DNA from: Bacillota bacterium
GTDB taxonomy: Bacteria > Bacillota > Clostridia > Acetivibrionales > DSM-1351
NCBI GenBank assembly: GCA_023443515.1
Contig: JAEZUC010000011.1
Span: forward strand, 1-64,000
Length of the DNA stretch: 64,000 bases
Reading direction: 5' to 3'
Below the pieces are notes generated by a model. That model had not been told where the DNA came from. It saw only the letters and a program-made list of their open reading frames with translations, and made no database searches. The translations under genes and the position numbers were made by a program. Below, in pieces: positions 26,027-34,583 of the stretch. Each line of letters opens with the position of its first letter. Position 1 is the first letter of the stretch.

Positions 26027-27454
26027 ATGTTAGAAAAAATCAGCAGTTTCATTTCTTGGTTTGACGGTATTGTTTGGGGATTACCATTAATTATCTTAGT
26101 ACTGCTCGTTGGAATTTTACTCACGGTAAGAACCGGTTTGCTGCAAGTCAGACATCTTCCCCGTGCTCTAAAGTATATGGTTAAAAATGAAGAAGGCGGA
26201 AAAGGTGAAGTATCCAGCTTTGGCGCACTTTGTACAGCACTTTCTGCCACAATCGGTACAGGAAATATCGTAGGTGTTGCAACTGCAATCGTTGCAGGTG
26301 GGCCCGGCGCTTTATTCTGGATGTGGATCGCAGCGTTTTTCGGTATGGCTACAAAATATACTGAAGGACTTCTGGCTATAAAATATCGTACCATCGACGA
26401 AAACGGACACGTTTTAGGTGGGCCATTCTACTACATACGAAACGGTATGGGGAAAAGATGGGGCTGGCTTGCAAAGGCTTTCTCATTTTTTGGAGCTGCG
26501 GCCGGACTCATGGGTATAGGAACCTTTGTGCAGATTAATGGTATATCTGATGCAGTACGCAATTATTTTGATCCAAAGGATATGCATACAATATCTATTA
26601 TGGGAAAAAGTTATTCATGGGCAATAGTATTAACTGCTGTTATTGTTACTTTGTGTGTAGGATTAGTTATTATTGGTGGTTTAAAAAGAATAGCAAGCGT
26701 ATCTGAAATCATAGTTCCTTTTATGGCAATTTTTTATGTTATAGCTACACTCATAGTTGTTTTTGTAAATATAAAGGCTATACCCGATGCTTTTGTTCAG
26801 GTTTTTCAAGGTGCATTCGGGCTCAAAGCTGTGGGTGGCGGAGCAATGGGTGTTGGAATAAGTGCAATGCTTAATTCCATGAGAATGGGTATTGCCCGCG
26901 GTATTTTCTCAAACGAATCCGGTTTGGGAAGCGCCCCTATTGCAGCTGCAGCCGCTAAAACACATGAACCCGTACGTCAAGGTCTGGTTTCAATGACAGG
27001 AACATTTGTTGATACAATTATTATATGTACAATGACAGGTCTCTGTATTATAACCACAGGTTCATGGAACATAGGACTTAAAGGTGCCTCTGTAACACAA
27101 AACGCATTTAAAGAAGGCTTCGGTTTTGCACCGACACTGGGTTCCTTTATTCTGATGATAAGCCTGGTGTTCTTTGCCTTTACAACAATTATCGGCTGGA
27201 ACTATTACAGTGAACGTTGTATGGAATATCTGACAAACGGTAATATGAAGGCAGTTAAAGTTTTCCGCTGGCTGTACATTTTGGCTGTTTTTGCAGGCCC
27301 CTTTATGACAATAGAGATCGTTTGGAATATATCAGATATTTTCAACGGCTTGATGGCCTTTCCAAACTTGATTGCACTGATAGCATTAAATGGTGTCGTT
27401 GCAGCAGAAACTAAAAAATATTTTGATAAGATAAAGGAAAAAAAGCTTAGTTAA
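26027..27454 (+). CDS. agcS: Sodium:alanine/glycine symporter (AGCS family)
   Basis: 475 residues, about eleven membrane helices. AGCS signatures: ALSATIGTGNIVGVATAI, GGPGALFWMWIAAFFGMATKYTE, and SNESGLGSAPIAAAAAK. It takes up alanine or glycine with Na+; the glycine riboswitch upstream supports glycine as substrate. Start is the ATG after the riboswitch terminator, not an earlier in-frame codon in the leader; a GGGATAGG site lies about 9 nt upstream. Terminator hairpin follows. Confidence 0.95.
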   Translation: MLEKISSFISWFDGIVWGLPLIILVLLVGILLTVRTGLLQVRHLPRALKYMVKNEEGGKGEVSSFGALCTALSATIGTGNIVGVATAIVAGGPGALFWMWIAAFFGMATKYTEGLLAIKYRTIDENGHVLGGPFYYIRNGMGKRWGWLAKAFSFFGAAAGLMGIGTFVQINGISDAVRNYFDPKDMHTISIMGKSYSWAIVLTAVIVTLCVGLVIIGGLKRIASVSEIIVPFMAIFYVIATLIVVFVNIKAIPDAFVQVFQGAFGLKAVGGGAMGVGISAMLNSMRMGIARGIFSNESGLGSAPIAAAAAKTHEPVRQGLVSMTGTFVDTIIICTMTGLCIITTGSWNIGLKGASVTQNAFKEGFGFAPTLGSFILMISLVFFAFTTIIGWNYYSERCMEYLTNGNMKAVKVFRWLYILAVFAGPFMTIEIVWNISDIFNGLMAFPNLIALIALNGVVAAETKKYFDKIKEKKLS

Positions 27455-27484
27455 GTTTTGATTTCAAGAGTACAATGTAAAAAT

Positions 27485-27526
27485 AAAAGCAGGCGTTTAT
27501 CAAAATATTTGAAAACGCCTGCTTTT
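27485..27526. terminator. Bidirectional terminator between agcS and tRNA-Pro
   Basis: Hairpin AAAAGCAGGCGTTT...AAACGCCTGCTTTT, with A/T runs on both sides, ends agcS from the left and tRNA-Pro from the right. Confidence 0.85.
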
Positions 27527-27528
27527 GC

Positions 27529-27606
27529 TGGTCGGAATGACGTGACTTGAACACGCGACCTCTTGCACCCCAAGCAAGCACTCTAGCCAAACTGAGCTAC
27601 ATCCCG
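27529..27606 (-). tRNA. tRNA-Pro (anticodon GGG)
   Basis: Minus strand cloverleaf: acceptor CGGGATG/CATTCCG, discriminator A, encoded CCA, anticodon stem CTTGC/GCAAG with loop TTGGGGT giving anticodon GGG. Single gene with its own promoter. Confidence 0.96.
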
Positions 27607-27620
27607 ATAACGCGAAATTA

Positions 27621-27649
27621 ATTATAGCACACAAGTTTTAGAATGTAAA
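27621..27649 (-). promoter_or_regulatory. Promoter of tRNA-Pro
   Basis: Minus-strand TTTACA (27644-27649), 17-nt spacer, TATAAT (27621-27626), about 15 nt before the tRNA 5' end. Confidence 0.75.
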
Positions 27650-27671
27650 GACTAAACAGTATTATTGTACA

Positions 27672-27711
27672 TAAAAAAAACCGGAATGCATTTTACGCAA
27701 TCCGGTTTTTT
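27672..27711 (-). terminator. Terminator of the small CxC protein gene
   Basis: Hairpin AAAACCGGA...TCCGGTTTT with eight T on the plus strand and A8/T8 in mirror; ends the minus-strand 76-codon gene adjoining it. Confidence 0.8.
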
Positions 27712-27942
27712 TTATTCTTCTTTTGGTTGTAATTCACTTATATGATACGTAATACATTTTGAAGCTTTTGGTACTTTAGTAATTTTGGGTGTTGTATTAA
27801 TCACAGCAGCAGCTGTTGTGGTTTTAGCACGCCCTGCTTTTTTGGCTTTTGCTTGTAAAAGCTTGCTTAAATTTGTACTACAATGCTTGTTACTACAACT
27901 TCCATTAATGATCATTGACCCACACTTGCAGAATTCTACCAT
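27712..27942 (-). CDS. Small Cys/Lys/Ala-rich protein, possible zinc ribbon
   Basis: 76 residues. The N-terminus has Cys-x-Cys and a second Cys cluster (CKCGSMIINGSCSNKHC), which could bind zinc, then a basic Ala/Lys/Thr-rich stretch (AKKAGRAKTTTAAA) and a tail. Such a layout suggests nucleic-acid binding but no family is recognised. I start at the ATG preceded by GAAGGG and a 9-nt gap rather than three codons earlier. Single gene between tRNA-Pro and small ORFs. Real gene probable because of its RBS and terminator. Confidence 0.6.
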   Translation of the reverse strand: MVEFCKCGSMIINGSCSNKHCSTNLSKLLQAKAKKAGRAKTTTAAAVINTTPKITKVPKASKCITYHISELQPKEE

Positions 27943-28029
27943 AATATTCATCCCTTCAAGTCTTGTATGAAATATTAGTATAACACAAAAAGGGTCATAA
28001 ATGTAACTGTAAATAAATGTATTTAGACA

Positions 28030-28170
28030 CTACTTCTTATTAACTAGTTTTAAAGTGATTTTGAAATTCACATTACTCTTCCGCTTGGTTTTTATTTTAT
28101 TAGTAAATGCCCTATTTTTGTTTCTAAGCACCCTAATAACCGGAGAAACTTTCAAAACCTTATGTATCAT
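28030..28170 (-). CDS. Candidate small basic protein
   Basis: 46-codon open frame with AAGGCGG 8 nt before the ATG. The product has about 14 Lys/Arg and only one acidic residue-free stretch (VLKVSPVIRVLRNKNRAF), predicted pI very high. No homologue recognised. It lies in a 340-base interval otherwise empty between the Cys-rich small gene and the 56-residue membrane protein, same strand. Confidence 0.35.
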   Translation of the reverse strand: MIHKVLKVSPVIRVLRNKNRAFTNKIKTKRKSNVNFKITLKLVNKK

Positions 28171-28292
28171 TTTAAAAACCGCCTTATCAACAATATCTTA
28201 GTTAATACATCGGCATTTTTAGGCGAAAAAAATAGCCTCTAGTTAAAACCAGGGCTAAAGTTTGAGTAGTATCCTATTTAAAACACACAAGG

Positions 28293-28463
28293 TTAATATC
28301 GCTGACCCTTTTTAGTAATTAATCTATAAACTACATATCCAGCAATAACAAGGATTGCTAATGGTATTAATTGTTTTAGTATGAACCCTACTATACTAAC
28401 CGCCGTTATTAGCAAAAATATCGCTACTATTATAGTTATAATTCTTTTAGTTTTATCATCCAT
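28293..28463 (-). CDS. Small single-span membrane protein
   Basis: 56 residues. Two hydrophobic stretches (about 8-25 and 31-46: IITIIVAIFLLITAVSIVG and IPLAILVIAGYVVYRL) flanked by Lys/Arg, so one or two membrane helices. RBS GGAGGTAAGAGG lies just before the ATG. Function unknown. A weak hairpin followed by TATTTTTTT at 28222-28256 may terminate it. Too short for a family call. Confidence 0.55.
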   Translation of the reverse strand: MDDKTKRIITIIVAIFLLITAVSIVGFILKQLIPLAILVIAGYVVYRLITKKGQRY

Positions 28464-28583
28464 AAACCTCTTACCTCCGTCTTTAATATAGGTAAATTAT
28501 ACACCTATATACATACTTTTGTCTATAAAAATTTAATTATTTTGATTGAAATATTAATTTTTTTAATATTTCAATCAATTTCA

Positions 28584-29735
28584 TTAATTTCGATAACCTC
28601 TGGCTATCAAATTTATTGATTGTATTACAGAATCCACTTCAGCATTTGTATTAAAACAGCCTACACTCAATCTTACAATTCCGGAATTTAATGTTCTAAA
28701 ATGTGAGTGTGCCAATGGTGCACAATGGAGACCTGCTCTACATTCGACCTTAAACTGCTTGTCAAGTTGATAACTTACTTCTGTAGAATCCACTCCCTCG
28801 AAGTTAAAAGCCACTATCCCACTGTTTTCTTCGACACTTCCGGAGCTGAACATCTTTATATTATTAATACGAGATATTCCATCAAAAAGTCTGACGGTTA
28901 GTTCATCCTTTTTTTTACGAATTTTATCAATACCCTTTTTTTGAATAAACTCCAATCCAGCCCCAAGTCCTGCGATACCCGGCGTATTAAGAGTCCCGCT
29001 CTCAAGTTTGTCAGGCATTATTTCCGGCTGGTACAGCAATTCAGACCTACTTCCTGTACCACCTCTCATTAATGGCTTAAGCTTTATTTGCGATGCTACA
29101 TATAATCCGCCTGTCCCCTGTGGGCCCAGAAGTCCTTTATGTCCGGGAAACGCCACCATATTTGCATGAACCCGGTTTATATCCAGTTCTATACTTCCGA
29201 GTCCCTGAGAAGCATCTATAAGATAATTTATGCCGTTATCACGGGCTATTTTACCAATCTCCTCTACAGGCATAATAATTCCGTTAACATTTGAGGAAAG
29301 CGTACATATAATTAGTTTTGTTCTTCTGTTTATACTTCTTCTTATTTCCTGTGGATCAACCCGTCCAAGACCGTCAGCACTCACAATAGAAAGTCGTACT
29401 CCCCCGTATTTTTCAAGTGTCTTCAATGGTCTTATCACTGAATTATGTTCCATGCAGGTTGTTATTACGTGGTCCCCGGATGAAAGGCTTCCACAGATTG
29501 CTATATTCAAGGCCTCTGTTGCATTTTTTGTAAAGCTAATATTCAGATTGTCCTCTATTTTTAACAGGTTTGCTATGCGTTCACGGGTAGTAGTTACAGT
29601 TGTAGCGCTGATAACCGACATTGTATGACTACCTCTGCCCGGATTGGCACAGTAAGTTCTCAAACATTTGTCCATTTCAACATATACAGCTTCCGGTTTT
29701 GGAAAGGAAGTAGCTGCATTATCCAGATAAATCAT
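28584..29735 (-). CDS. Cysteine desulfurase-like class V aminotransferase
   Basis: 383 residues. PLP-binding Lys in FPGHKGLLGPQG, DNAATS at the N-terminus, His100 region TTCMEHNSVIRPL, and the sulfur-carrying Cys in VECRAGLHCAPLAHS near 330. It converts cysteine to alanine and enzyme persulfide, feeding Fe-S clusters or other sulfur pathways. No iscU, sufBCD or thiI gene is nearby, so the acceptor is unknown. Start at the ATG with GAGG 6 nt upstream (MIYLDNAATS), four codons inside the longest frame. Confidence 0.92.
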   Translation of the reverse strand: MIYLDNAATSFPKPEAVYVEMDKCLRTYCANPGRGSHTMSVISATTVTTTRERIANLLKIEDNLNISFTKNATEALNIAICGSLSSGDHVITTCMEHNSVIRPLKTLEKYGGVRLSIVSADGLGRVDPQEIRRSINRRTKLIICTLSSNVNGIIMPVEEIGKIARDNGINYLIDASQGLGSIELDINRVHANMVAFPGHKGLLGPQGTGGLYVASQIKLKPLMRGGTGSRSELLYQPEIMPDKLESGTLNTPGIAGLGAGLEFIQKKGIDKIRKKKDELTVRLFDGISRINNIKMFSSGSVEENSGIVAFNFEGVDSTEVSYQLDKQFKVECRAGLHCAPLAHSHFRTLNSGIVRLSVGCFNTNAEVDSVIQSINLIARGYRN

Positions 29736-29807
29736 AATATACCTCAACTATTTTAGGTTTATTACAATGTATGATATCAATAACCCTTTAGTTCTATTTC
29801 TTTTGTA

Positions 29808-30329
29808 CTAAATATTATCTATTGCCTTCCTTATCCTGATTATTACAGGTATTGCAATGAATCCACCTATCAATGCCGTTACAAGCTGTGGCCAGCTGAA
29901 CATAGCTAACAGCTTTTGTGCAAACTTTGGAAACTCAAAAATATTCAGGAACAAATTAATAGAGCCATACAAAAATCCAAACTTTAAAATTGAACCTAAA
30001 ATAACACCTGCGTATTTGTTTCTGTTATATAAAAAATAAAATACTATCACCAATATAAGGTTTGCTACCGATATTACGGGAGCATATAATAGTAGTGCTG
30101 CCGCCAGCGCTGCATGGTTGTTTATTAGTGATGTAAATGGAGATAATACGGCAATTACCACCCCTCCTCCGATTCCGGCAGTCATTGCAGCTATAAGAAT
30201 ACACATATTGACCAGCGGGCCAACTATAAAATTACTATAAGGAAGACTTCTCCCAGCCATCTGCACCACAACTACAACTGCAAGAAGTACCGCAGTTCTT
30301 GTAATCATTCCAATCTTGTCATTTTTCAT
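29808..30329 (-). CDS. ECF-transporter substrate-binding (S) component-like membrane protein
   Basis: 173 residues, about six hydrophobic segments: ITRTAVLLAVVVVVQMAGR (helix 1), MCILIAAMTAGIGGGVVIAVLSPF, ALAAALLLYAPVISVANLILVIVFYFL, and a C-terminal LVTALIGGFIAIPVII. The GRSLPYSNFIVGPLVNM segment resembles the S-component loop. S components capture vitamins or metals for a shared ECF energy module, which is not in this window. Substrate unknown. AAAGGGGG precedes the ATG. Confidence 0.75.
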   Translation of the reverse strand: MKNDKIGMITRTAVLLAVVVVVQMAGRSLPYSNFIVGPLVNMCILIAAMTAGIGGGVVIAVLSPFTSLINNHAALAAALLLYAPVISVANLILVIVFYFLYNRNKYAGVILGSILKFGFLYGSINLFLNIFEFPKFAQKLLAMFSWPQLVTALIGGFIAIPVIIRIRKAIDNI

Positions 30330-30468
30330 TTTTATGTCCCCCTTTGTAATAAATAATCAAATTTAATAAAATGAATAATATATTGAATTATTGTATAAAT
30401 ATACCACAAAATTCTGTCTATTAACATCATTTTAGCAATGTGCTTAACTAAATTCCTATTTTCTATAG

Positions 30469-30486
30469 ACTTTTCAATTGAAAAGT
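30469..30486 (+). promoter_or_regulatory. Palindrome upstream of ilvE
   Basis: ACTTTTCAATTGAAAAGT is an 18-base perfect palindrome 100 nt before the ilvE start. It could be an operator; the regulator is unknown, with CodY a candidate by AT-rich similarity only. Confidence 0.4.
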
Positions 30487-30586
30487 AGCATAATAAATCT
30501 AGAATTTTCACATAAATTGATTGATACTTTCTTATAAATTATCAAATTTTGCTTAATAAAATCATAGAGAAGGGAGTAATACGAAA

Positions 30587-31651
30587 ATGAATATTTCTAT
30601 TACCAAAACTACAAATCCTAAACAAAAACCCGATATGAACAATTTAGGATTTGGAACATATTTTACAGACCATATGTTCATTATGGATTATACTGAAGGA
30701 AAAGGCTGGCATGACCCCCGAATAGTGCCATATGCCCCTCTTGAAATGGACCCTGCTTCAATGGTGCTTCATTATGGTCAAGCTATTTTTGAAGGTTTAA
30801 AAGCATACAAAGCGAATAATGGTCAGATACTTCTTTTCAGACCTGATAAAAATATGGCAAGAGTAAACAGTTCAAACGACCGTCTTGTTATACCTAGAAT
30901 CGACGAGGAATTCGGTGTACAAGCCATCAAAGAACTTGTTAATGTTGATTCAGATTGGATTCCTGATGCTCCGGGCACGTCTTTGTACATACGTCCATTT
31001 ATTATTGCAACAGATCCATTCCTGGGTGTAAGGCCTTCGGATACTTATAAGTTCATAATAATTCTTTCACCTGTTGGAGCTTATTATAAAGAAGGTATGA
31101 ACCCTGTAAAAATATATGTTGAAAGCAACTATGTACGTGCAGTTAAGGGCGGACTCGGATTCGCAAAAACTGTTGCCAACTATGCATCAAGCCTTAAAGC
31201 TCAGGTTGAAGCAAAGCATTCCGGATATACTCAGGTTCTTTGGCTGGATGGTATCGAAAAGAAATATATAGAAGAAGTAGGAACAATGAATGTATTCTTC
31301 AAGATAGACGGGGAGATTATAACTCCATCCCTTGAAGGCTCAATTCTTCCGGGTATTACTCGTATGTCTACTATTGAACTGCTGAAAAAGTCAGGATTAA
31401 AAGTTACTGAACGCAGAATATCAATTCAGGAGCTTTATGACGCACATGCGGCAGGAAAACTTGATGAGGCATTTGGTACAGGTACAGCAGCTGTTATTTC
31501 ACCTATAGGCGAATTTAACTGGGACGGAAATGCTATAACTGTAAACGGTGGAAAAATAGGACCTGTAGCTCTACAGGTGTACGATACAATCACCGGAATT
31601 CAAAGCGGAGAACGAGAAGATACTTTTGGTTGGACACAGATAGTAAAATAA
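30587..31651 (+). CDS. ilvE: Branched-chain amino-acid aminotransferase
   Basis: 354 residues of the fold-type IV class. It transaminates Leu, Ile and Val with 2-oxoglutarate. Motifs: YGQAIFEGLKAYK near 63, the PLP-Lys segment GGLGFAKTVANYASSLKAQ near 195, VGTMNVFF and LPGITRMS. The length is close to that of the longer mitochondrial/Firmicute type. No ilv or leu genes are adjacent and no T-box was seen. AGAAGGGAG is 11 nt before the ATG. A strong terminator follows. Confidence 0.95.
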   Translation: MNISITKTTNPKQKPDMNNLGFGTYFTDHMFIMDYTEGKGWHDPRIVPYAPLEMDPASMVLHYGQAIFEGLKAYKANNGQILLFRPDKNMARVNSSNDRLVIPRIDEEFGVQAIKELVNVDSDWIPDAPGTSLYIRPFIIATDPFLGVRPSDTYKFIIILSPVGAYYKEGMNPVKIYVESNYVRAVKGGLGFAKTVANYASSLKAQVEAKHSGYTQVLWLDGIEKKYIEEVGTMNVFFKIDGEIITPSLEGSILPGITRMSTIELLKKSGLKVTERRISIQELYDAHAAGKLDEAFGTGTAAVISPIGEFNWDGNAITVNGGKIGPVALQVYDTITGIQSGEREDTFGWTQIVK

Positions 31652-31666
31652 TTAATTTTTGATTGG

Positions 31667-31706
31667 AAAAGCCGTTATTTTCAGCTCATGAAAATAACGG
31701 CTTTTT
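31667..31706 (+). terminator. ilvE terminator
   Basis: Hairpin AAAAGCCGTTATTTTCA...TGAAAATAACGGCTTTT followed by TAATTT. Confidence 0.9.
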
Positions 31707-31764
31707 AATTTGCGGTTATAATATAAATGGTACAGGTATATATTAGAAAAGGACATTCTGATTA

Positions 31765-33057
31765 GTGCGGTACCGTTTTAATATGAATTATTTTATATTT
31801 TCATCATTTATTGCCTTTGCTATAACCTTCTATTTTTGCAATAAAAGTAGAATTTTTCAATATATAAAAAGAATCTTTTTACCTCTTTGTGCTGTATTAT
31901 TTATTATAGCTCTCATAGCTTTTCCAAAGACGGCTGTCTCTTCTGCTTTAAAAGGTATTCACCTGTGGCTGGAGGTAGTTTTCCCATCACTTTTTCCATT
32001 TTTTGTGGCTTCCCAACTGCTAAACCGTTCGGGATTCATAGGGTTTGCAGGCATCATTATGGAACCGGTAATGCGTCCGCTTTTTAATATACCCGGGTGT
32101 GGTTCTTTCGCGCTTGCTATGGGTATTGTAAGCGGTTATCCGATAGGTGCTTCTATTACAAGCGATATGAAACGTCAGAACCTGATATCTAAAACTGAGG
32201 CCGAGAGACTTCTGACCTTCACTAATAATTCAGGGCCCTTGTTTATTATGGGAGCTGTAGCTGTAGGAATGTTCAATATGCCGGTAGCAGGCTATCTTCT
32301 ATACATTAGTCATGTCGCCGCCTGTCTTACCGTAGGGTTCATTTTCAGATACTACAAATGCTCTGAAAAAAGCACAAAAAAACCTTACTTAAAAATGTCA
32401 CAAAAAATTAGAATTGAACTTAAAAAGCTAAAAAATTCTGATATAAATCCATATACTCTTTTTGGTGAATGTGTAAAGAACTCCGTATCCACGATTTTAG
32501 CTATAGGAGGTTTTATTATATTTTTTTCAGTTTTAATAAATATTCTGATTTCATGCGGGATCAGCGGATGGGTATGCAGTACAGCCCCGACTGTTCTTGG
32601 TAAATTGGGTCTGGGACAGCAGATATTAGAAGGGATTTTTTGTGGATTCTTTGAAATAACTACCGGTGCAAACCTTATAAACTCAGCAAATGTTGATTTA
32701 ATTATAAAACTATGCACAGTCAGCCTGATAATAGGTTGGGCAGGTCTTTCGGTGCATGCTCAGGTTTTAAGCGTAATAAACGGGTCTGATATCAGCGTAA
32801 AACCATATATAATAGGCAAAGCTCTTCAAGGGATTATTTCCTGTATATATACTTTCATAGGCTATAAATTATTCAGCAGTAGCATCCATAAAACATCTTC
32901 TGTATTTGCCAATTCAGAAAAGGTATTTTCAGACAACTGGAAAAGCATATTACAATCCTCTCTGCACTCTGTCTTGTCAATATCAGTAATTATGCTGTTG
33001 ATTTCAGTTATTTATTTATGTACAACTACTTTTGTGTCAAGGAAAAATCTATTTTAA
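31765..33057 (+). CDS. ylbJ: Sporulation integral membrane protein YlbJ
   Basis: 430 residues with about eight to ten membrane helices of the nucleoside-recognition/gate-like family. Diagnostic segments: LWLEVVFPSLFPFFVASQLL near 70, GSFALAMGIVSGYPIGASI near 115, LLTFTNNSGPLFIMGAVAVGM near 150, GFFEITTGANLI and IIGWAGLSVHAQVLS. In Bacillus YlbJ is made under sigma-E and is needed for heat-resistant spores. The GTG start has AAGGA about 12 nt upstream; an ATG six codons later is an alternative. The end overlaps the convergent gene by 9 nt. Confidence 0.9.
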   Translation: MRYRFNMNYFIFSSFIAFAITFYFCNKSRIFQYIKRIFLPLCAVLFIIALIAFPKTAVSSALKGIHLWLEVVFPSLFPFFVASQLLNRSGFIGFAGIIMEPVMRPLFNIPGCGSFALAMGIVSGYPIGASITSDMKRQNLISKTEAERLLTFTNNSGPLFIMGAVAVGMFNMPVAGYLLYISHVAACLTVGFIFRYYKCSEKSTKKPYLKMSQKIRIELKKLKNSDINPYTLFGECVKNSVSTILAIGGFIIFFSVLINILISCGISGWVCSTAPTVLGKLGLGQQILEGIFCGFFEITTGANLINSANVDLIIKLCTVSLIIGWAGLSVHAQVLSVINGSDISVKPYIIGKALQGIISCIYTFIGYKLFSSSIHKTSSVFANSEKVFSDNWKSILQSSLHSVLSISVIMLLISVIYLCTTTFVSRKNLF

Positions 33058-33486
33058 TTCTTCCCTGTTGGTTCTGATAACCTCAGCAGCTTCAGAAAGT
33101 ATGTCCTCTACTTTATTAAGAACACCGTCAGCGTACTCTCTGGCACCCAAACGTACTTCTCTGGCATTTTTTTGGGCAACAGCAATGATTTCGTTGGACT
33201 GCTCATAGGCTTTTTTAGTTATTTCATGCTCGTCAACAAGAGATGCAATTTTATTTTCAGCATCCTTCATTATATTGTTGGCTTCCCTTTGTGCTTCCAG
33301 CAAAATCCTCTGGCGCTCTTCCTTGACCCACTTTGCCTGCTTTATATCGTCTGGTAGCTTCAGGCGCATCTCTTTAATTATTTCAAGTATTTCTTCCCTA
33401 TCCAGAAGACATTTTCCTGAGAACGGTACACTTGGACTTTTCTCAACAAGTTCCTCCAATGTTTCCAGTATAGTTAAAATTTCCAT
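33049..33486 (-). CDS. Coiled-coil protein, clostridial 'ATPase'-annotated family
   Basis: 145 residues, almost wholly helical and charged, with heptad-like repeats (RQRILLEAQREANNIMKDAENKIASLVDEHEITKKA and so on) and a pattern like the DivIVA/ATP-synthase-B helices. There is no nucleotide-binding motif despite the usual database label. It sits 18 nt after coaD on the same strand, in the recG-rsmD-coaD cluster. GGAGG is 8 nt before the ATG. Function unknown; a scaffold or envelope role is possible. Confidence 0.7.
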   Translation of the reverse strand: MEILTILETLEELVEKSPSVPFSGKCLLDREEILEIIKEMRLKLPDDIKQAKWVKEERQRILLEAQREANNIMKDAENKIASLVDEHEITKKAYEQSNEIIAVAQKNAREVRLGAREYADGVLNKVEDILSEAAEVIRTNREELK

Positions 33487-33504
33487 ATCATAAACCTCCC
33501 CGGG

Positions 33505-33987
33505 TTATTTGAGTTTAAATTTATCAATAATGTCTTTTTCTATACATTCAGGTACCAGCCCACTTATGTTCCCTCCATGTCTGGCAAGTTCCTTTACCAT
33601 ACTTGAGCTTAAAAAAGAATAGTTTATACTTGACATCATAAAGAGTGTTTCAATGTCCGGTGCCTGATTTTTATTTAATAATGCCATCTGAAGTTCATAC
33701 TCAAAATCAGATACAGCCCGTAGCCCTTTAATAATTACATTAGCGTTTTTTTCCTTTACAAAGTCAACCAGCAATCCTGAAAAACATTCAATTTCAACAT
33801 TTGAATTATCTTTAACTACTTTTTTTAATAAGCTAACCCGTTCTTCAATAGAAAAGAGAGGATTTTTGCTATGATTTATTAATACTGCAACAATAAGTTC
33901 GTCACAAATTTTTGAAGCTCTCTCTATTATATCTAAATGACCATTTGTAACAGGATCAAAACTTCCGGGATATATAAATGTGTTCAT
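33505..33987 (-). CDS. coaD: Phosphopantetheine adenylyltransferase
   Basis: 160 residues. It adenylates 4'-phosphopantetheine in coenzyme A synthesis. GSFDPVTNGHLDII (9-22) holds the T/HxGH nucleotide motif; a later YSFLSSSMVKELA is the ISSTxVR-like motif. I start at the ATG (MNTFIYPGSF) preceded by AAGGATG, 27 codons after the start of the longest frame. It follows rsmD by 20 nt, a near-universal bacterial pairing. Confidence 0.97.
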   Translation of the reverse strand: MNTFIYPGSFDPVTNGHLDIIERASKICDELIVAVLINHSKNPLFSIEERVSLLKKVVKDNSNVEIECFSGLLVDFVKEKNANVIIKGLRAVSDFEYELQMALLNKNQAPDIETLFMMSSINYSFLSSSMVKELARHGGNISGLVPECIEKDIIDKFKLK

Positions 33988-34007
33988 TATTTTATCATCC
34001 TTGAAAT

Positions 34008-34562
34008 TTATATTCTTTTGTAAAAAGTTAATTTTGTTTTTCCATAAATCTGCTCCCTGGATACACAAAGTGTTCCTGTTTCAGTTGGCAGCTGATCTTC
34101 AATATCTGTTTCGACAGATATTAATACTTTTTCATCCAAAACTCCATACTTTTCAAGACTTTGTAAAATATCCGGTACAATTTCTTTCTTATATGGAGGA
34201 TCTAAAAAAATTATATCAAACTTTTTACTTAGTTGGGAGAGTTTTTTCAGTATTAATTGTGCTTCTCCCAAAAAAACCTCCGATTTATCCGTTAATTTTG
34301 TATGTTGCAGGTTTCTATTGATTATGTCTGCACTTTGTTCATGCTGGTCACAAAATACAGCGCTGTTTGCCCCTCTGCTCAATGCTTCAATTCCAAGACT
34401 TCCGGTTCCCGCGAACAAATCAAGTACATTTGAACCGGGTATATACGGTGCTATTATATTAAATAAATTTTCTTTTACCCTGTCTGTAGTGGGCCTTGTG
34501 TTCATCCCTTCCAAGGTCAGTAACTTTAAACCTTTGGCACTTCCTGATATTACTCTAAGCAC
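34008..34562 (-). CDS. rsmD: 16S rRNA (guanine966-N2)-methyltransferase RsmD
   Basis: 184 residues. SAM-dependent enzyme acting on the assembled 30S head. VISGSAKGLKL at the start, VLDLFAGTGSLGIEALSRG (motif I) near 45 and FDIIFLDPPYKKE (motif IV) near 120. I use the GTG preceded by AGGTG with an 8-nt gap; an upstream GTG is possible. Lies between recG and coaD. Confidence 0.94.
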   Translation of the reverse strand: MLRVISGSAKGLKLLTLEGMNTRPTTDRVKENLFNIIAPYIPGSNVLDLFAGTGSLGIEALSRGANSAVFCDQHEQSADIINRNLQHTKLTDKSEVFLGEAQLILKKLSQLSKKFDIIFLDPPYKKEIVPDILQSLEKYGVLDEKVLISVETDIEDQLPTETGTLCVSREQIYGKTKLTFYKRI

Positions 34563-34583
34563 GCTAATCACACCTAACTTCTA

